Shown in pieces: positions 1 through 9,104 of a stretch of 64,000 bases of DNA. Positions within the stretch are counted from its first letter, which is position 1. Every line of letters starts with the position of its first letter. Location: the NCBI RefSeq assembly GCF_000686525.1, contig NZ_JMKT01000012.1, positions 177,536 to 241,535 on the forward strand, read 5' to 3'. A program made the position numbers and the translations under genes. The stretch is from Desulfonatronovibrio hydrogenovorans DSM 9292 (lineage in GTDB: Bacteria; Desulfobacterota; Desulfovibrionia; Desulfovibrionales; Desulfonatronovibrionaceae). Under the pieces are notes generated by a model. The model did no database searches. It saw only the letters and a program-made list of their open reading frames with translations, and had not been told where the DNA came from.

Positions 1-146
1 TCAACTGCGGCTTTTGTGAGGTCCACTGTCCGGATTTCGCCATCATGGTCTATCCCAGGAACAGCCGGTCCAGGGCTGATCAAAAGCCTGACGCCGGAGT
101 TTCCGGGGCAGATGCAGTCCAGGAACCAGCCGGTCCGGAAAAATAA
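1..146 (+). CDS. korD: 2-oxoacid:ferredoxin oxidoreductase ferredoxin-like subunit, C-terminal fragment
   Basis: The frame open from the window edge (codons from position 3) ends at TAA 144-146. It encodes the end of a 4Fe-4S protein with the motif NCGFCEVHCPDFAI, a typical CxxCxxxCP cluster half-motif, followed by a charged, low-complexity tail. It lies 53 bases before korA, and small ferredoxin-like delta subunits commonly head korDABC operons, where they pass electrons from the TPP enzyme to ferredoxin. The N-terminal part and start are outside the window. It could also be the tail of a larger polyferredoxin, but the neighbourhood favours KorD. Confidence 0.75.
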   Translation, partial: NCGFCEVHCPDFAIMVYPRNSRSRADQKPDAGVSGADAVQEPAGPEK

Positions 147-199
147 CCTGCAGTTCACTGGCAGTTATCCGTTGAAATCAACAACCACCAGGATGAGAT

Positions 200-1354
200 A
201 TGGCAACTAAATCAAAAAAGAAGAAACAGACGGAAAAATTCGCTCTGGGTAACGAAGCCGTGGTTGAAGGGGCTTTGCTGGCCGGATGTAATTTTTATGC
301 CGGATATCCCATTACCCCGTCCACAGAGATCGCAGAAGAAATGGCCCGAAGGCTTCCACCCATGGAAGACGGGGTATTTATCCAGATGGAGGATGAAATT
401 GCAGGCCTGGGAGCGGTCATCGGGGCTTCCCTGGCCGGTCGCAAGGCCATGACCGCCACATCCGGCCCCGGGTTTTCCCTGATGCAGGAGCATATCGGCT
501 ATGCCTGCATCACTGAGGTGCCTCTGGTGCTGGTCAATGTGATGCGGGCCGGTCCAAGTACGGGCATGCCCACCAGCCCGGCCCAGGGAGATGTCCAGCA
601 GGCCAGATGGGGGACCCACGGCGACCACCCCATTATCGTGCTCTCGGCCGGAGACGTTCAGGAGTGCCTGGAGATGACGGTTACGGCCTTTAACTTTTCA
701 GAAAAGTACCGGACCCCGGTGATCCTGCTTTTGGATGAAGTTACTGCTCACACCCGGGAAAAGATCACTCTGCCTGATCCTGAAGAGCTTTATGTCTATT
801 CCAGGATGCTGCCCAGCATGCCTCCTGAATGGTACATGCCCTTTGAGGACAACATGCGAGGGGTTTCGGCCATGCCTCCCCTGGGTTCGGGCTACCGGTA
901 TCATGTAACCGGGCTGACCCACGATGATCACGGTTATCCCACTTCCAAACCCAAGGAAGTTGAACACTTCATGAACCGGCTGTTCCGGAAGATAGACCAG
1001 TTTTTTTATGATATCCAGATAGTGGATGAAATCAGGTGCGATGATGCTGAGGTGTGTATCATTGCCTACGGCTGCGTGGCCAGGTCTGCTGAACTGGCCG
1101 TGGACATGGCCAGGGAGCAGGGGGAAAAGGTGGGCCTGTTAAAGCTCAAGACCCTTTTTCCGTTTCCCAGGCCCATAGTTGAAAAGATGCTCAGACAGTG
1201 TTCTTCGGTCCTGGTTCCGGAAATGAACATGGGGCAGATCTCCCGGGAAGTGAAAAGGGTCAATAACGGCTTGACCAAGGTCAACACCCTGAACCGCATC
1301 GACGGCCAGATCATCACTCCGGGCGAAATACTCAAAAAAATCCAGAAAGGTTAA
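200..1354 (+). CDS. korA: 2-oxoglutarate:ferredoxin oxidoreductase, alpha subunit
   Basis: 384 residues. This is the subunit carrying the pyrimidine-binding fold of a thiamine-diphosphate 2-oxoacid:ferredoxin oxidoreductase. The family motif GYPITPSTE is at about residues 35-43, a TSGPGFSLM segment follows near residue 95, and the PTSPAQGD loop is near 125. These enzymes oxidatively decarboxylate a 2-oxoacid with CoA and reduce ferredoxin, or run in reverse to fix CO2. korB begins 3 bases after its stop, so the two are cotranscribed. The 2-oxoglutarate assignment follows the korDABC gene order. The branched-chain 2-oxoacid enzyme (Vor) is a realistic alternative that sequence reading cannot exclude. 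Confidence 0.85.
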   Translation: MATKSKKKKQTEKFALGNEAVVEGALLAGCNFYAGYPITPSTEIAEEMARRLPPMEDGVFIQMEDEIAGLGAVIGASLAGRKAMTATSGPGFSLMQEHIGYACITEVPLVLVNVMRAGPSTGMPTSPAQGDVQQARWGTHGDHPIIVLSAGDVQECLEMTVTAFNFSEKYRTPVILLLDEVTAHTREKITLPDPEELYVYSRMLPSMPPEWYMPFEDNMRGVSAMPPLGSGYRYHVTGLTHDDHGYPTSKPKEVEHFMNRLFRKIDQFFYDIQIVDEIRCDDAEVCIIAYGCVARSAELAVDMAREQGEKVGLLKLKTLFPFPRPIVEKMLRQCSSVLVPEMNMGQISREVKRVNNGLTKVNTLNRIDGQIITPGEILKKIQKG

Positions 1355-1357
1355 GTT

Positions 1358-2191
1358 ATGGCACAAGTAACCCAGCTCATCCATGATTATTTGAGGCATT
1401 CCAAGAAGTTTCCCCATGTCTTCTGTCCGGGATGCGGGCACGGAATAGTGCTCGGCTCCCTGATCCGGAGCGTCCATTCCCTGGGCATACCCAAGGACGA
1501 CATCGTTCTGGTGGCCGGCATCGGCTGCTCCGGCCGGATTCCGGTCTATGTGGACTTTAATACGGTCCACACCACCCACGGCCGGGCCCTGACCTTTGCC
1601 ACAGGCATAAAGCTGGCCAATCCCCGGCTCAAGGTCATCGTGGTCATGGGGGACGGAGATGCCCTGTCCATCGGCGGAAATCACCTCATCCATGCGGCCA
1701 GACGCAATATCGGACTGACCACTCTGGTCCTGAACAACCATATCTACGGCATGACCGGAGGTCAGAGTTCGTCCACCACTCCTTTTGGCTGCTATTCCAC
1801 CACCACTCCTTTTGGCCAGATGGAAAAGGAATTTGACATTGCTGAGGTGACCAAGGCCTGCGGAGCCAATTTTGTGGCCAGGGCCACGGTCATGCAGGCC
1901 AACCTCATGGACAGGATGATCTCCACTGCCCTGGAGCATCCCGGCTTCAACCTGGTGGAACTCATCACCCCCTGCCATACCCAGTTCGGCCGCAAGAACA
2001 AGTACAAAAGCACTGTGGACATGTACAAGTGGCTGAAGAAAAACGCTGTGCCTGTTGAAAAGTATCAGGACCTGAGCCCGGAAAAACAAAAGGAAAAGAT
2101 CGCCACCGGCATTTTTGTGCAAAAGGATTGCATGGGCCTTGAACAGAGATATTCTGAAATCCGGCAAAAGATCATAGGGGAGGCCAAATGA
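1358..2191 (+). CDS. korB: 2-oxoglutarate:ferredoxin oxidoreductase, beta (TPP-binding) subunit
   Basis: 277 residues, the thiamine-diphosphate-binding subunit. Visible motifs are CPGCGHGI (residues 23-30), GIGCSGR (about 55-60), and the TPP/Mg signature GDGDALSIGG (98-107) followed by the NN pair near 126. The size and motifs fit KorB rather than the larger PorB. Start ATG 1358 sits directly after korA, and the 3' end overlaps the korC start by 4 bases (ATGA), indicating translational coupling. It works with KorA as the catalytic core in the cytoplasm. Confidence 0.87.
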   Translation: MAQVTQLIHDYLRHSKKFPHVFCPGCGHGIVLGSLIRSVHSLGIPKDDIVLVAGIGCSGRIPVYVDFNTVHTTHGRALTFATGIKLANPRLKVIVVMGDGDALSIGGNHLIHAARRNIGLTTLVLNNHIYGMTGGQSSSTTPFGCYSTTTPFGQMEKEFDIAEVTKACGANFVARATVMQANLMDRMISTALEHPGFNLVELITPCHTQFGRKNKYKSTVDMYKWLKKNAVPVEKYQDLSPEKQKEKIATGIFVQKDCMGLEQRYSEIRQKIIGEAK

Positions 2192-2769
2192 ACAAGGACA
2201 CCAAGCTGGACCGGTTTGAAATCAGGCTTTCAGGCCTGGGAGGCCAGGGAATCCTGACCCTGGGCAAGATCATGGGCCAGGCCCTGGCCCTGGATCATGG
2301 ATATTTTGTCACCCAGACCCAGAGCTACGGCCCGGAGGCCAGGGGCGGAGCCAGCAGGTCGGATCTGGTCATCAGTTCCAAACCCATCAGCTACCCTAAG
2401 ACCATCAGCCTGGATCTGCTGGTGGCCCTGAGTCAGGAGGCCTGCAATAAGTTCTTTTCCAATCTCAAGCCTGGCGGAGTTCTGGTGGTGGATACCTCCC
2501 TGGTGCCTCAGACCCCGACCAATATCTTCTGGGGCCTTCCCTTTACAGATATGGCCCGGAAAGTGGGACTGGTCCAGACCACCAACATCGTTACCCTGGG
2601 GGCATTGACCCATTTTCTGCCTTTTATGCGGGCCACTGCCGTGCGCAAGAGCCTGAAAAGCGTCCTGCCGTCCAAGATAATCGACATCAATATCAAGGCC
2701 TTTAACGCTGGATTCAACAGGGCCAAAAAAGACTACCCCACTGCTCCGGAAAAATGGAAATCCTCCTGA
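2188..2769 (+). CDS. korC: 2-oxoglutarate:ferredoxin oxidoreductase, gamma subunit
   Basis: 193 residues of the gamma-subunit family of 2-oxoacid:ferredoxin oxidoreductases, which helps bind CoA and completes the complex. The family motif GLGGQGILTLG is near residues 16-26 and GPEARGGASRSD near 48-59. The start overlaps korB by 4 bases. The 3' end overlaps surE by 16 bases, which is a tight arrangement and suggests that surE is read from the same transcript although its function is unrelated. Confidence 0.85.
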   Translation: MNKDTKLDRFEIRLSGLGGQGILTLGKIMGQALALDHGYFVTQTQSYGPEARGGASRSDLVISSKPISYPKTISLDLLVALSQEACNKFFSNLKPGGVLVVDTSLVPQTPTNIFWGLPFTDMARKVGLVQTTNIVTLGALTHFLPFMRATAVRKSLKSVLPSKIIDINIKAFNAGFNRAKKDYPTAPEKWKSS

Positions 2770-3527
2770 CCAATGACGACGGCATTCATGCGCCGGGCAT
2801 CAAGAGCCTCTACCAGGCCCTGATCACGGCCGGTCACAGGGTCCGGGTCGTGGCTCCGCTGACCGAGCAGAGTGCAGTGGGCCATTCAGTGACCATCTTC
2901 TCCCCCATCCGGGTCAGGGAGATCCAGGAGCAGGGGCTGACCGGCCACGCCCTTTCAGGCACGCCAGTGGACTGCGTCAAATGGGCCATGAATTTTCTTC
3001 TGGGCACCAGGCCGGATCTGGTGGTTTCAGGGATTAACAACGGGGCCAATGTGGGGATTGATGTGCTTTATTCCGGCACGGTCTCAGCTGCCACCGAGGG
3101 AGCCCTGGCCGGAGTGCCGGCCCTGGCCGTGTCCATTGATGACTTCAACCCCCAGGACCTGAGGGGCCAGGCCCAATGGACAGCCGGGCTTATTGAGAGA
3201 TTTCCCTGGGACAGGCTTCCGGAGCAGAATGTCCTTAACCTGAATTTTCCGGCCTGTTCCATGGACCGGATCCAGGGAGTCAGGGTCTGCTCCCAGACCA
3301 ATGTGGTGTATCAGGACAGGTATCACTGCCGGAAAGACCCCAGGGGCGGAGACTACTACTGGCTGGGGGGGGAAATCCCCATGCAGCTGGTTGATCCTGA
3401 GGCGGACAGAGCTCTTTTGAGCAGGAACTATGTAACCCTGACCCCTTTGAAGTTTGAATTGACCAACTTTAATGTTCTGAATGAGTTGCAAGAGATTGTG
3501 CAATCAGCTAAGATGCAAGATAAGTAA
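2754..3527 (+). CDS. surE: 5'/3'-nucleotidase SurE
   Basis: 257 residues. SurE is a metal-dependent survival-protein phosphatase that dephosphorylates 5' and 3' nucleoside monophosphates. The N-terminal metal-binding motif LTNDDGIHAPG is at residues 4-14, with the two Asp at 8-9. SGTPVDCV and SGINNGANVG, also typical of the family, follow near residues 67 and 92. The ATG lies inside the end of korC and a shorter alternative start is not suggested by any Shine-Dalgarno site. The next gene, fba, starts 35 bases downstream with its own strong ribosome binding site. Confidence 0.9.
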   Translation: MEILLTNDDGIHAPGIKSLYQALITAGHRVRVVAPLTEQSAVGHSVTIFSPIRVREIQEQGLTGHALSGTPVDCVKWAMNFLLGTRPDLVVSGINNGANVGIDVLYSGTVSAATEGALAGVPALAVSIDDFNPQDLRGQAQWTAGLIERFPWDRLPEQNVLNLNFPACSMDRIQGVRVCSQTNVVYQDRYHCRKDPRGGDYYWLGGEIPMQLVDPEADRALLSRNYVTLTPLKFELTNFNVLNELQEIVQSAKMQDK

Positions 3528-3562
3528 TAAACAGTTTTCTGAAAGACCTGCAAGGAGGACAT

Positions 3563-4486
3563 ATGCCTTTAACTTCACCCAAAGAGATGTTTAATGCGGC
3601 GTATCATGGCGGATACGCCATAGGCGCCTTCAACGTCAACAACATGGAAATCATCCAGGGTATAATCCAGGCCGGCGAGGCGGAAAAATCCCCCCTTATC
3701 CTGCAGGTGTCGGCCGGAGCCCGGAAATACGCAGGCCAGAACTATATCTACAAGCTGATGGAGGCTGCCCTGGAAGAGGCGGATTTGCCCATGGTCCTGC
3801 ACCTGGATCACGGTCAGACCTTTGAGATATGCCGGGACGTGATTGAGGGAGGGTTCACCTCGGTTATGATCGACGGCTCCCATCTTCCCTTTGAAGAGAA
3901 CATCGCCCTGACCAAACAGGTGGTGGAGTACGCCCATGACCGGGGAGTCTGGGTGGAGGCTGAACTGGGCCGGCTGGCCGGAGTGGAGGACGAGGTAAGT
4001 TCTGAAGAGAACGTCTACACTGAACCGGACGAGGCTGTGGAGTTTGTGGAGCGGACCGGGTGCGATTCCCTGGCCATTGCCATTGGAACCAGCCATGGCG
4101 CTTACAAATTCAAGGGCGAACCAAAGCTGGACTTTGAACGCCTGGACAAGATTACTGCCATGCTCCCCAATTTTCCCCTGGTACTGCACGGAGCTTCGTC
4201 GGTTTTGCCCGAGTTCGTGGACATGGCCAATCAGTACGGAGGAAAGGTGGCCGATGCCAAGGGAGTTCCCGAGGACTTTCTGCGTAAGGCTGCCAAGTCC
4301 GGAGTCTGCAAGATCAATATTGACACGGACATCCGGCTGGCCATGACTGCAGTCATCCGCAAGTTTTTCCAGGAAAATCCCCAGGAGTTTGACCCGCGCA
4401 AGTACCTTGGCCCGGCCCGGCAGGCGGTCAAAGACATGGTTCAGCACAAGATCAAGAATGTCCTGGGCTCTTCAAACAGAATCTAA
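3563..4486 (+). CDS. fba: Fructose-bisphosphate aldolase, class II
   Basis: 307 residues, a zinc-dependent class II aldolase that interconverts fructose-1,6-bisphosphate with dihydroxyacetone phosphate and glyceraldehyde-3-phosphate. The N-terminal GAFNVNNME, the zinc-region HLDHGQ, the GTSHGAYK segment and the LHGASS phosphate loop are all present, and the length is normal. AAGGAGG precedes ATG 3563. gap follows 28 bases downstream with its own ribosome site, so the pair forms a glycolysis/gluconeogenesis unit after korABC-surE. Confidence 0.93.
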   Translation: MPLTSPKEMFNAAYHGGYAIGAFNVNNMEIIQGIIQAGEAEKSPLILQVSAGARKYAGQNYIYKLMEAALEEADLPMVLHLDHGQTFEICRDVIEGGFTSVMIDGSHLPFEENIALTKQVVEYAHDRGVWVEAELGRLAGVEDEVSSEENVYTEPDEAVEFVERTGCDSLAIAIGTSHGAYKFKGEPKLDFERLDKITAMLPNFPLVLHGASSVLPEFVDMANQYGGKVADAKGVPEDFLRKAAKSGVCKINIDTDIRLAMTAVIRKFFQENPQEFDPRKYLGPARQAVKDMVQHKIKNVLGSSNRI

Positions 4487-4514
4487 TTTAGACCTGCAAG
4501 ATAAGGAGATATAA

Positions 4515-5513
4515 ATGGCCGTTAAGGTTGGAATGAATGGTTTTGGCAGGATCGGCAGATATATGGCCAGGCTCCTGGCCGGGCGCCAGGACATTGATCT
4601 GGTTGTGGTCAATGCCCGGGCTGACAATGAGCAGCTGGCCCATCTTCTGCAATACGATTCAGTGCACGGGGTCTTTCCCGGTGAGGTGGAGCCCCATGAC
4701 CAGGGTTTCAGGGTCAACGGCCAGCAGGTTACTGTCACTAGAAAGGCTCCGGGCGAGTGGACATGGGCTGATCATGGCGTGGATCTGGTCCTGGAGACTA
4801 CAGGCAAGTTCACTGATCGCCAGAGCTGTGAAAAGCACCTCCAGTGCGGAGCTAAAAAGGTGCTTATCAGTGCTCCGGGCAAGAATCCGGATGCCACCAT
4901 TGTCATGGGCGTCAATGACTCAAGCCTTAAGCCGGAGCACAAAATAGTCTCCAATGCTTCCTGCACCACCAACTGCCTGGCCCCGGTGGCCAGGGTGATT
5001 TTTGATAATTTCGGCTTCAAGCACGGTCTCATGACCACCATTCATGCCTACACCATGAGCCAGAGGATTCTGGACGGGACCCACAAAGACATCCGCAGGG
5101 CCAGGGCTGCAGCCATGTCCATGATTCCCACCACCACCGGAGCAGCCAAGGCAGTGACTCAGGTCATTCCGGAGCTTGAAGGAAAGCTGGATGGCATGGC
5201 CGTCCGGGTCCCCACCCCCAATGTGTCCCTGGTGGATCTGGTGGTGGAAGTGGAAAAGGCCACCAGTCCGGAAGAAGTCAATGCATCCCTGAAGGCTGCG
5301 GCTGAAGGGGTCATGAAAGGCCCCTTGGGGTATACCGAAAGGCCTCTGGTTTCTGTGGATTTTAACGGCAGTATACACGGAGGCGTGGTGGACGCTCTGT
5401 CCACTTCGGTCATGGGCGGGACAATGGTCAAGCTCATAGTCTGGTATGACAACGAGGCTGGATTCTGCAACCAGCTTCTCAGACTTCTGGACAAGGTCAG
5501 GACAGACCTTTAG
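4515..5513 (+). CDS. gap: Glyceraldehyde-3-phosphate dehydrogenase, type I
   Basis: 332 residues. The enzyme oxidises glyceraldehyde-3-phosphate to 1,3-bisphosphoglycerate. The Rossmann start NGFGRIGR (8-15) and the catalytic block SNASCTTNCLAP with Cys150 are intact. After the second beta strand the sequence reads VVNARADNEQ, so residue 34 is Ala where NAD-specific enzymes normally carry Asp. GapB-type enzymes that prefer NADP also lack this Asp, so a gluconeogenic, NADP-tolerant role is possible (inference). TAAGGAG precedes ATG 4515, and a strong terminator follows. Confidence 0.93.
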   Translation: MAVKVGMNGFGRIGRYMARLLAGRQDIDLVVVNARADNEQLAHLLQYDSVHGVFPGEVEPHDQGFRVNGQQVTVTRKAPGEWTWADHGVDLVLETTGKFTDRQSCEKHLQCGAKKVLISAPGKNPDATIVMGVNDSSLKPEHKIVSNASCTTNCLAPVARVIFDNFGFKHGLMTTIHAYTMSQRILDGTHKDIRRARAAAMSMIPTTTGAAKAVTQVIPELEGKLDGMAVRVPTPNVSLVDLVVEVEKATSPEEVNASLKAAAEGVMKGPLGYTERPLVSVDFNGSIHGGVVDALSTSVMGGTMVKLIVWYDNEAGFCNQLLRLLDKVRTDL

Positions 5514-5570
5514 TCTCGGCTTTGTTCCTGGCGGCCCTCGGTCCGGTACTGGATGACGGTCTGAAACTTC

Positions 5571-5616
5571 AAGGCCCTTCCCGGGTATTTTTTATAAAGC
5601 CAGGGAAGGGCCTTTT
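5571..5616 (+). terminator. Rho-independent terminator after gap
   Basis: Inverted repeat AAGGCCCTTCCC / GGGAAGGGCCTT with a loop of about 20 bases and a short T-run (TTTT) directly after the right arm. It lies 57 bases after the gap stop and closes the kor-surE-fba-gap unit. Confidence 0.8.
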
Positions 5617-5880
5617 ATCAATTTCAGGCTCTGGCTGAACAAGCCTTTACCGGGTCATATGTCAGGAATTTTTGCCGGAACCATTCTGGATTATGGCTGC
5701 AGGTTTGCATTTACCTGAGTTATTATTCCGCTCACCAGAAGAAGTTGGACTTTTATCCCTATCTCTCTAGCCTTATATAAATATGAAAAATATCTTGACT
5801 TAAACCTGTTTTTCAGGGTTTAAATATTCGGACAATATAAGGCTTGGACACTTAATTCAATCTGACTTGAGGAGGTCAAC
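5617..5880 (+). promoter_or_regulatory. AT-rich upstream region of the TAXI gene with weak promoter and operator-like dyad
   Basis: No gene is seen here. TTGACT at 5795-5800 could be a -35 element, but the -10 candidates (TTTAAA or TAAATA near 5819-5826) are poor and spaced 18-20 bases away. An imperfect dyad TAAACCTG - loop - CAGGGTTTA at about 5801-5821 overlaps this region and may be an operator. AGGAGGT at about 5871-5877 is a strong ribosome site for the gene at 5881. Confidence 0.35.
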
Positions 5881-6876
5881 ATGAAGAGAGGGAGTGTAAT
5901 TTTTTTGCTGGCCGGATTTCTGGCCGTGTTTTTCTGCCTGAGTTTTGATGATGAGGCCGATGCCCAGCGCCGGGCATTTCTGGCCTTTGGAGGAGGCCCC
6001 ACAGGCGGCACGTTTAATTATTTTGCCAATGGCATGGCCATCTATCTGGGCAGGCATATTCCCAACCTTGAGATGTCCTCTGAAGGTTCCGGCGGTTCAG
6101 GTGAGAACCTGAGAAGGCTCAATGCCGGTCAGATTGATTACGGTATTGTCTATTCCGGGGATGCCTTTCTCGGAAGGCTGGGCCTGCTTCCCAATGATGA
6201 CCGGAAGTATGAGAATGTCAGGAGTGTGGGCTATCTTTACGGAGCACCGGCCCAGCTGGTGGTCCGGGCCAGGGATGAGATCGGTTCAGCCAAGGATCTG
6301 GTAGGCAAGAGAATTGCGGTGGGCAATGTCGGGTCAGGGGCTGCCCTTTCGGCTGAAAGATTTTTCCGGCACATTGGGATCTGGGATGACATCCGTCCCC
6401 AGTTTCTTGGTTATTCTCCAGCGGCATCAGCTTTTAGAGATGGCAACATTGATGCGTTCTGGGTCCTGGTGGGCTACCCCAATGCATCGGTAATCGAGGC
6501 AGCCACCCAGACAAATATCAATCTGGTCAACCTGCATAAGGATGCTCTTGAGACCGGATTTTACGATGAATATCCCTTTTACACCAAGGTGACCATCCCA
6601 GGCGGGACCTATCGGGGCATGGAGCAGGAGGTGGATACTTTCCAGGATTCAACTTTCTGGTGTGCTTCAGCCGGTGTTGACGAGGAAATCGTATACCAGT
6701 CGGTCAAGACCATCTATTCTGAGGCCGGCCTACAGCACATGCGCACTGCGCACGGCGCTGCCAGGGAGATGAGCATTGAAAACGGAATCATGGGGGCATC
6801 AGTTCCCCTCCATCCCGGGGCCTACCGTTTCTGGAAGGAGCAGGGGCTGGAAATCCCTGATGATCTTAAACCGTAA
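5881..6876 (+). CDS. TAXI-type TRAP transporter solute-binding protein
   Basis: 331 residues, a periplasmic substrate-binding protein of the TRAP-associated extracytoplasmic immunogenic (TAXI) class. Residues 1-28 form a signal peptide (KRG charge, hydrophobic core, cleavage after ADA). The mature start shows the family's GGGPTGGTFNYFANG segment, and SGGSGENLRRLNAGQ and GNVGSGAAL follow. TAXI systems take up organic acids or amino acids with a Na or H gradient; the substrate here cannot be told. The permease gene follows after 264 bases with a terminator-like hairpin between, which would let the binding protein be made in excess. Confidence 0.88.
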   Translation: MKRGSVIFLLAGFLAVFFCLSFDDEADAQRRAFLAFGGGPTGGTFNYFANGMAIYLGRHIPNLEMSSEGSGGSGENLRRLNAGQIDYGIVYSGDAFLGRLGLLPNDDRKYENVRSVGYLYGAPAQLVVRARDEIGSAKDLVGKRIAVGNVGSGAALSAERFFRHIGIWDDIRPQFLGYSPAASAFRDGNIDAFWVLVGYPNASVIEAATQTNINLVNLHKDALETGFYDEYPFYTKVTIPGGTYRGMEQEVDTFQDSTFWCASAGVDEEIVYQSVKTIYSEAGLQHMRTAHGAAREMSIENGIMGASVPLHPGAYRFWKEQGLEIPDDLKP

Positions 6877-6881
6877 ATTCT

Positions 6882-6925
6882 AAAAAAGGAGAACCGGAAT
6901 TCTTGATCCGGTTCTCCTTTTTTTA
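6882..6925 (+). terminator. Terminator/attenuator between TAXI binding protein and permease genes
   Basis: Near-perfect stem AAAAAAGGAGAACCGG / CCGGTTCTCCTTTTTT with a loop of about 10 bases and a T-run in the right arm. It begins 5 bases after the stop of the binding-protein gene. Because the cognate permease lies downstream on the same strand, partial read-through is likely. Confidence 0.8.
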
Positions 6926-7140
6926 TAATGTAACTCAATTTTTGGAACCTGAATTTAATTTTTTCCCGTAATTTTTTGGGTTGGCCAGGACATTATTGCT
7001 TTGTCTTCAGGCCATTTTTTATGCTTAGGGCATGAGAAAAATCGAAAATTTTACGAGGAAAAATTACTTTTTTTTGGTCGCTGACTCTGAAATTTAAAAT
7101 TATCTGGAAATTTTTTTAATAAAAAAAGGCGGTGGCACAG

Positions 7141-9096
7141 ATGTCCGTTGTGAAAGAAGTTGATATTGAAAAAAATGAAGAGCTGAAAAAAATCCAGGCC
7201 AAGGACTCCAAATTCGGCCGGAGGCTTTCGCCTTTCTGGTTTACTTTTGTCTCCATCCTGGGCGTGGCCATGGTCCTTTTTTACATGTATTCGGCCGGGG
7301 TTCAGCCCTTCAGTGATCAATATCACCGCGGCGTCTACGTGCTGCTGACCTATGTGATGATCTTCATCTCTTTTCCCTTCTGGTCCAGGTCCAATCATAG
7401 CCGACCCACTGTGGTCGATGTTGGTCTGGCTTTGACCTCGGTCTTTGTTGTGGGCTACTGGATACTGGAGTTTGAAAACCTGGCTTACCGCATGGGGGCT
7501 GAAAACCAGATGGACATCTGGGTGAGTATGGTGGGCATTGCCATCTCGCTGGAGGTGAGCCGCAGAGTGCTGGGCTGGTCCATTACCATTGGTGGGCTGC
7601 TCTTTCTTGTCTACGGATATTTTGGTCCTTACATGCCCGGCATCATTGCCCACAGGGGATTTGACATTGAAAGGCTGGCCACCTTTCTCTACCTGACTCA
7701 GGACGGCGTGTTCGGAATCATGTGTAATGTTCTGGTCACCTACGTTATTATCTTTATTTTTTTCGGGGCCTTTCTTCAGCAGTCCGGTGTGGGCAGGTTC
7801 TTTATTGACTGGCCCCTGGCCCTGGCCGGGAAGAGCATCGGCGGTCCGGCCAAGGTTTCTGTTGTGGCCTCAGGCTTTTTTGGGTCGGTTTCCGGCTCAG
7901 CCATTGCCAATACCGTATCCACGGGGTCATTCACCATTCCGCTTATGAAAAGGGCCGGGTTCCGGCCTCATGTGGCCGGGGCCATTGAACCCGCTGCCTC
8001 CATCGGCGGCATGTTCATGCCCCCCATCATGGGGGCCGGCGGATTCTTGATGGCAGAAATGACCAATACCCCGTATGTGACCATCATGGCCATAGCCATT
8101 TTTCCGGCTCTGCTGTATTTTCTGTCTGTTTTCGTCATGATCCACTTTGAGGCCAAGAAGCTGAATATCCGGGGAATGGACCTGGAAGACCAGCCCAGGG
8201 CCATGGAGGTATTCAAGCAGCACTGGTTCAAGGCCATGCCCCTGGTGATCATCGTTATTTTAATGCTTTTCGGATATTCTCCTGGAATGGCCGCTTTCTG
8301 GGCAACCCTGTCCTGTATTGTGATCAGCTGGGTGGACAAGGAATACCGCATGGGGCCCAAGGAGATCTGGAGGGCCATGGTGGTGGGTTCAAGAAACACC
8401 ATGGTCATCGGGGCCACCGTGGGGGTTATCGGGATAATCGTGGGCACCATATCCCTGAGCGGAATCGGGCTTAAGTTTTCCGACCTGATCATCTCCCTGT
8501 CCGGTGGAAACCTGCTCATAGCCATCATCCTCATTGCCTTTGCCTCCCTGGTCCTGGGCATGGGAGTGCCGGTCACAGCATCTTATCTTATTGTAGCAGT
8601 TCTGGCTGTTCCAGCCCTGCATGAGCTGGGGGTAAGTCTCATTGCCGCCCATATGATCGTTTACTGGTTCAGCCAGAATTCCAACGTCACTCCGCCGGTA
8701 TGTGTTGCAGCCTATGCTGGAGCGGCCATTGCCGGATCTGATCCGTGGAAGACCGGGTGGACAGCCCTCAAATTCTCTAAGCTGATCTACGTAGTTCCCT
8801 TTTTGTTTGCCTATGAACCGGCCATGGTTCTGGACGGCTCCTTCCAGGAGATCGCCATGGTCTATTTCGCCGCCACCATCGGGACCATAGCTTTTTCAGC
8901 CTGGTCCATGTTCTATCTGTTGCGCAAGACAACCATCATGGAATGGATAATTTTCGGGGTGGGCACCTATCTGTGCTTCAGCCCGGATCTGGTCAAAGAC
9001 ATAGTGGGTATTTCCCTGGTCAGCCTGGTCATTCTGAACCAGTACAGGAAAAACAAGAGGGATCTGCAGAAAATCGCACCTTTTGCAGCTTCCTGA
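7141..9096 (+). CDS. TRAP transporter fused small/large permease (TAXI system)
   Basis: 651 residues from ATG 7141. I prefer this to the in-frame GTG at 7132, because AAGGCGGTG at 7126-7134 is a good Shine-Dalgarno site only for the ATG. The protein is a polytopic inner-membrane protein: an N-terminal DctQ-like part with about four membrane segments is fused to a DctM-like transport domain. Family-typical stretches include GSVSGSAIANTVSTGSFTIP and the second-half LVLGMGVPVTASYL. It transports the ligand delivered by the TAXI protein encoded upstream. The 5' region 6927-7125 is very AT-rich with no other gene. Confidence 0.9.
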   Translation: MSVVKEVDIEKNEELKKIQAKDSKFGRRLSPFWFTFVSILGVAMVLFYMYSAGVQPFSDQYHRGVYVLLTYVMIFISFPFWSRSNHSRPTVVDVGLALTSVFVVGYWILEFENLAYRMGAENQMDIWVSMVGIAISLEVSRRVLGWSITIGGLLFLVYGYFGPYMPGIIAHRGFDIERLATFLYLTQDGVFGIMCNVLVTYVIIFIFFGAFLQQSGVGRFFIDWPLALAGKSIGGPAKVSVVASGFFGSVSGSAIANTVSTGSFTIPLMKRAGFRPHVAGAIEPAASIGGMFMPPIMGAGGFLMAEMTNTPYVTIMAIAIFPALLYFLSVFVMIHFEAKKLNIRGMDLEDQPRAMEVFKQHWFKAMPLVIIVILMLFGYSPGMAAFWATLSCIVISWVDKEYRMGPKEIWRAMVVGSRNTMVIGATVGVIGIIVGTISLSGIGLKFSDLIISLSGGNLLIAIILIAFASLVLGMGVPVTASYLIVAVLAVPALHELGVSLIAAHMIVYWFSQNSNVTPPVCVAAYAGAAIAGSDPWKTGWTALKFSKLIYVVPFLFAYEPAMVLDGSFQEIAMVYFAATIGTIAFSAWSMFYLLRKTTIMEWIIFGVGTYLCFSPDLVKDIVGISLVSLVILNQYRKNKRDLQKIAPFAAS

Positions 9097-9104
9097 AAAA
9101 AGAA

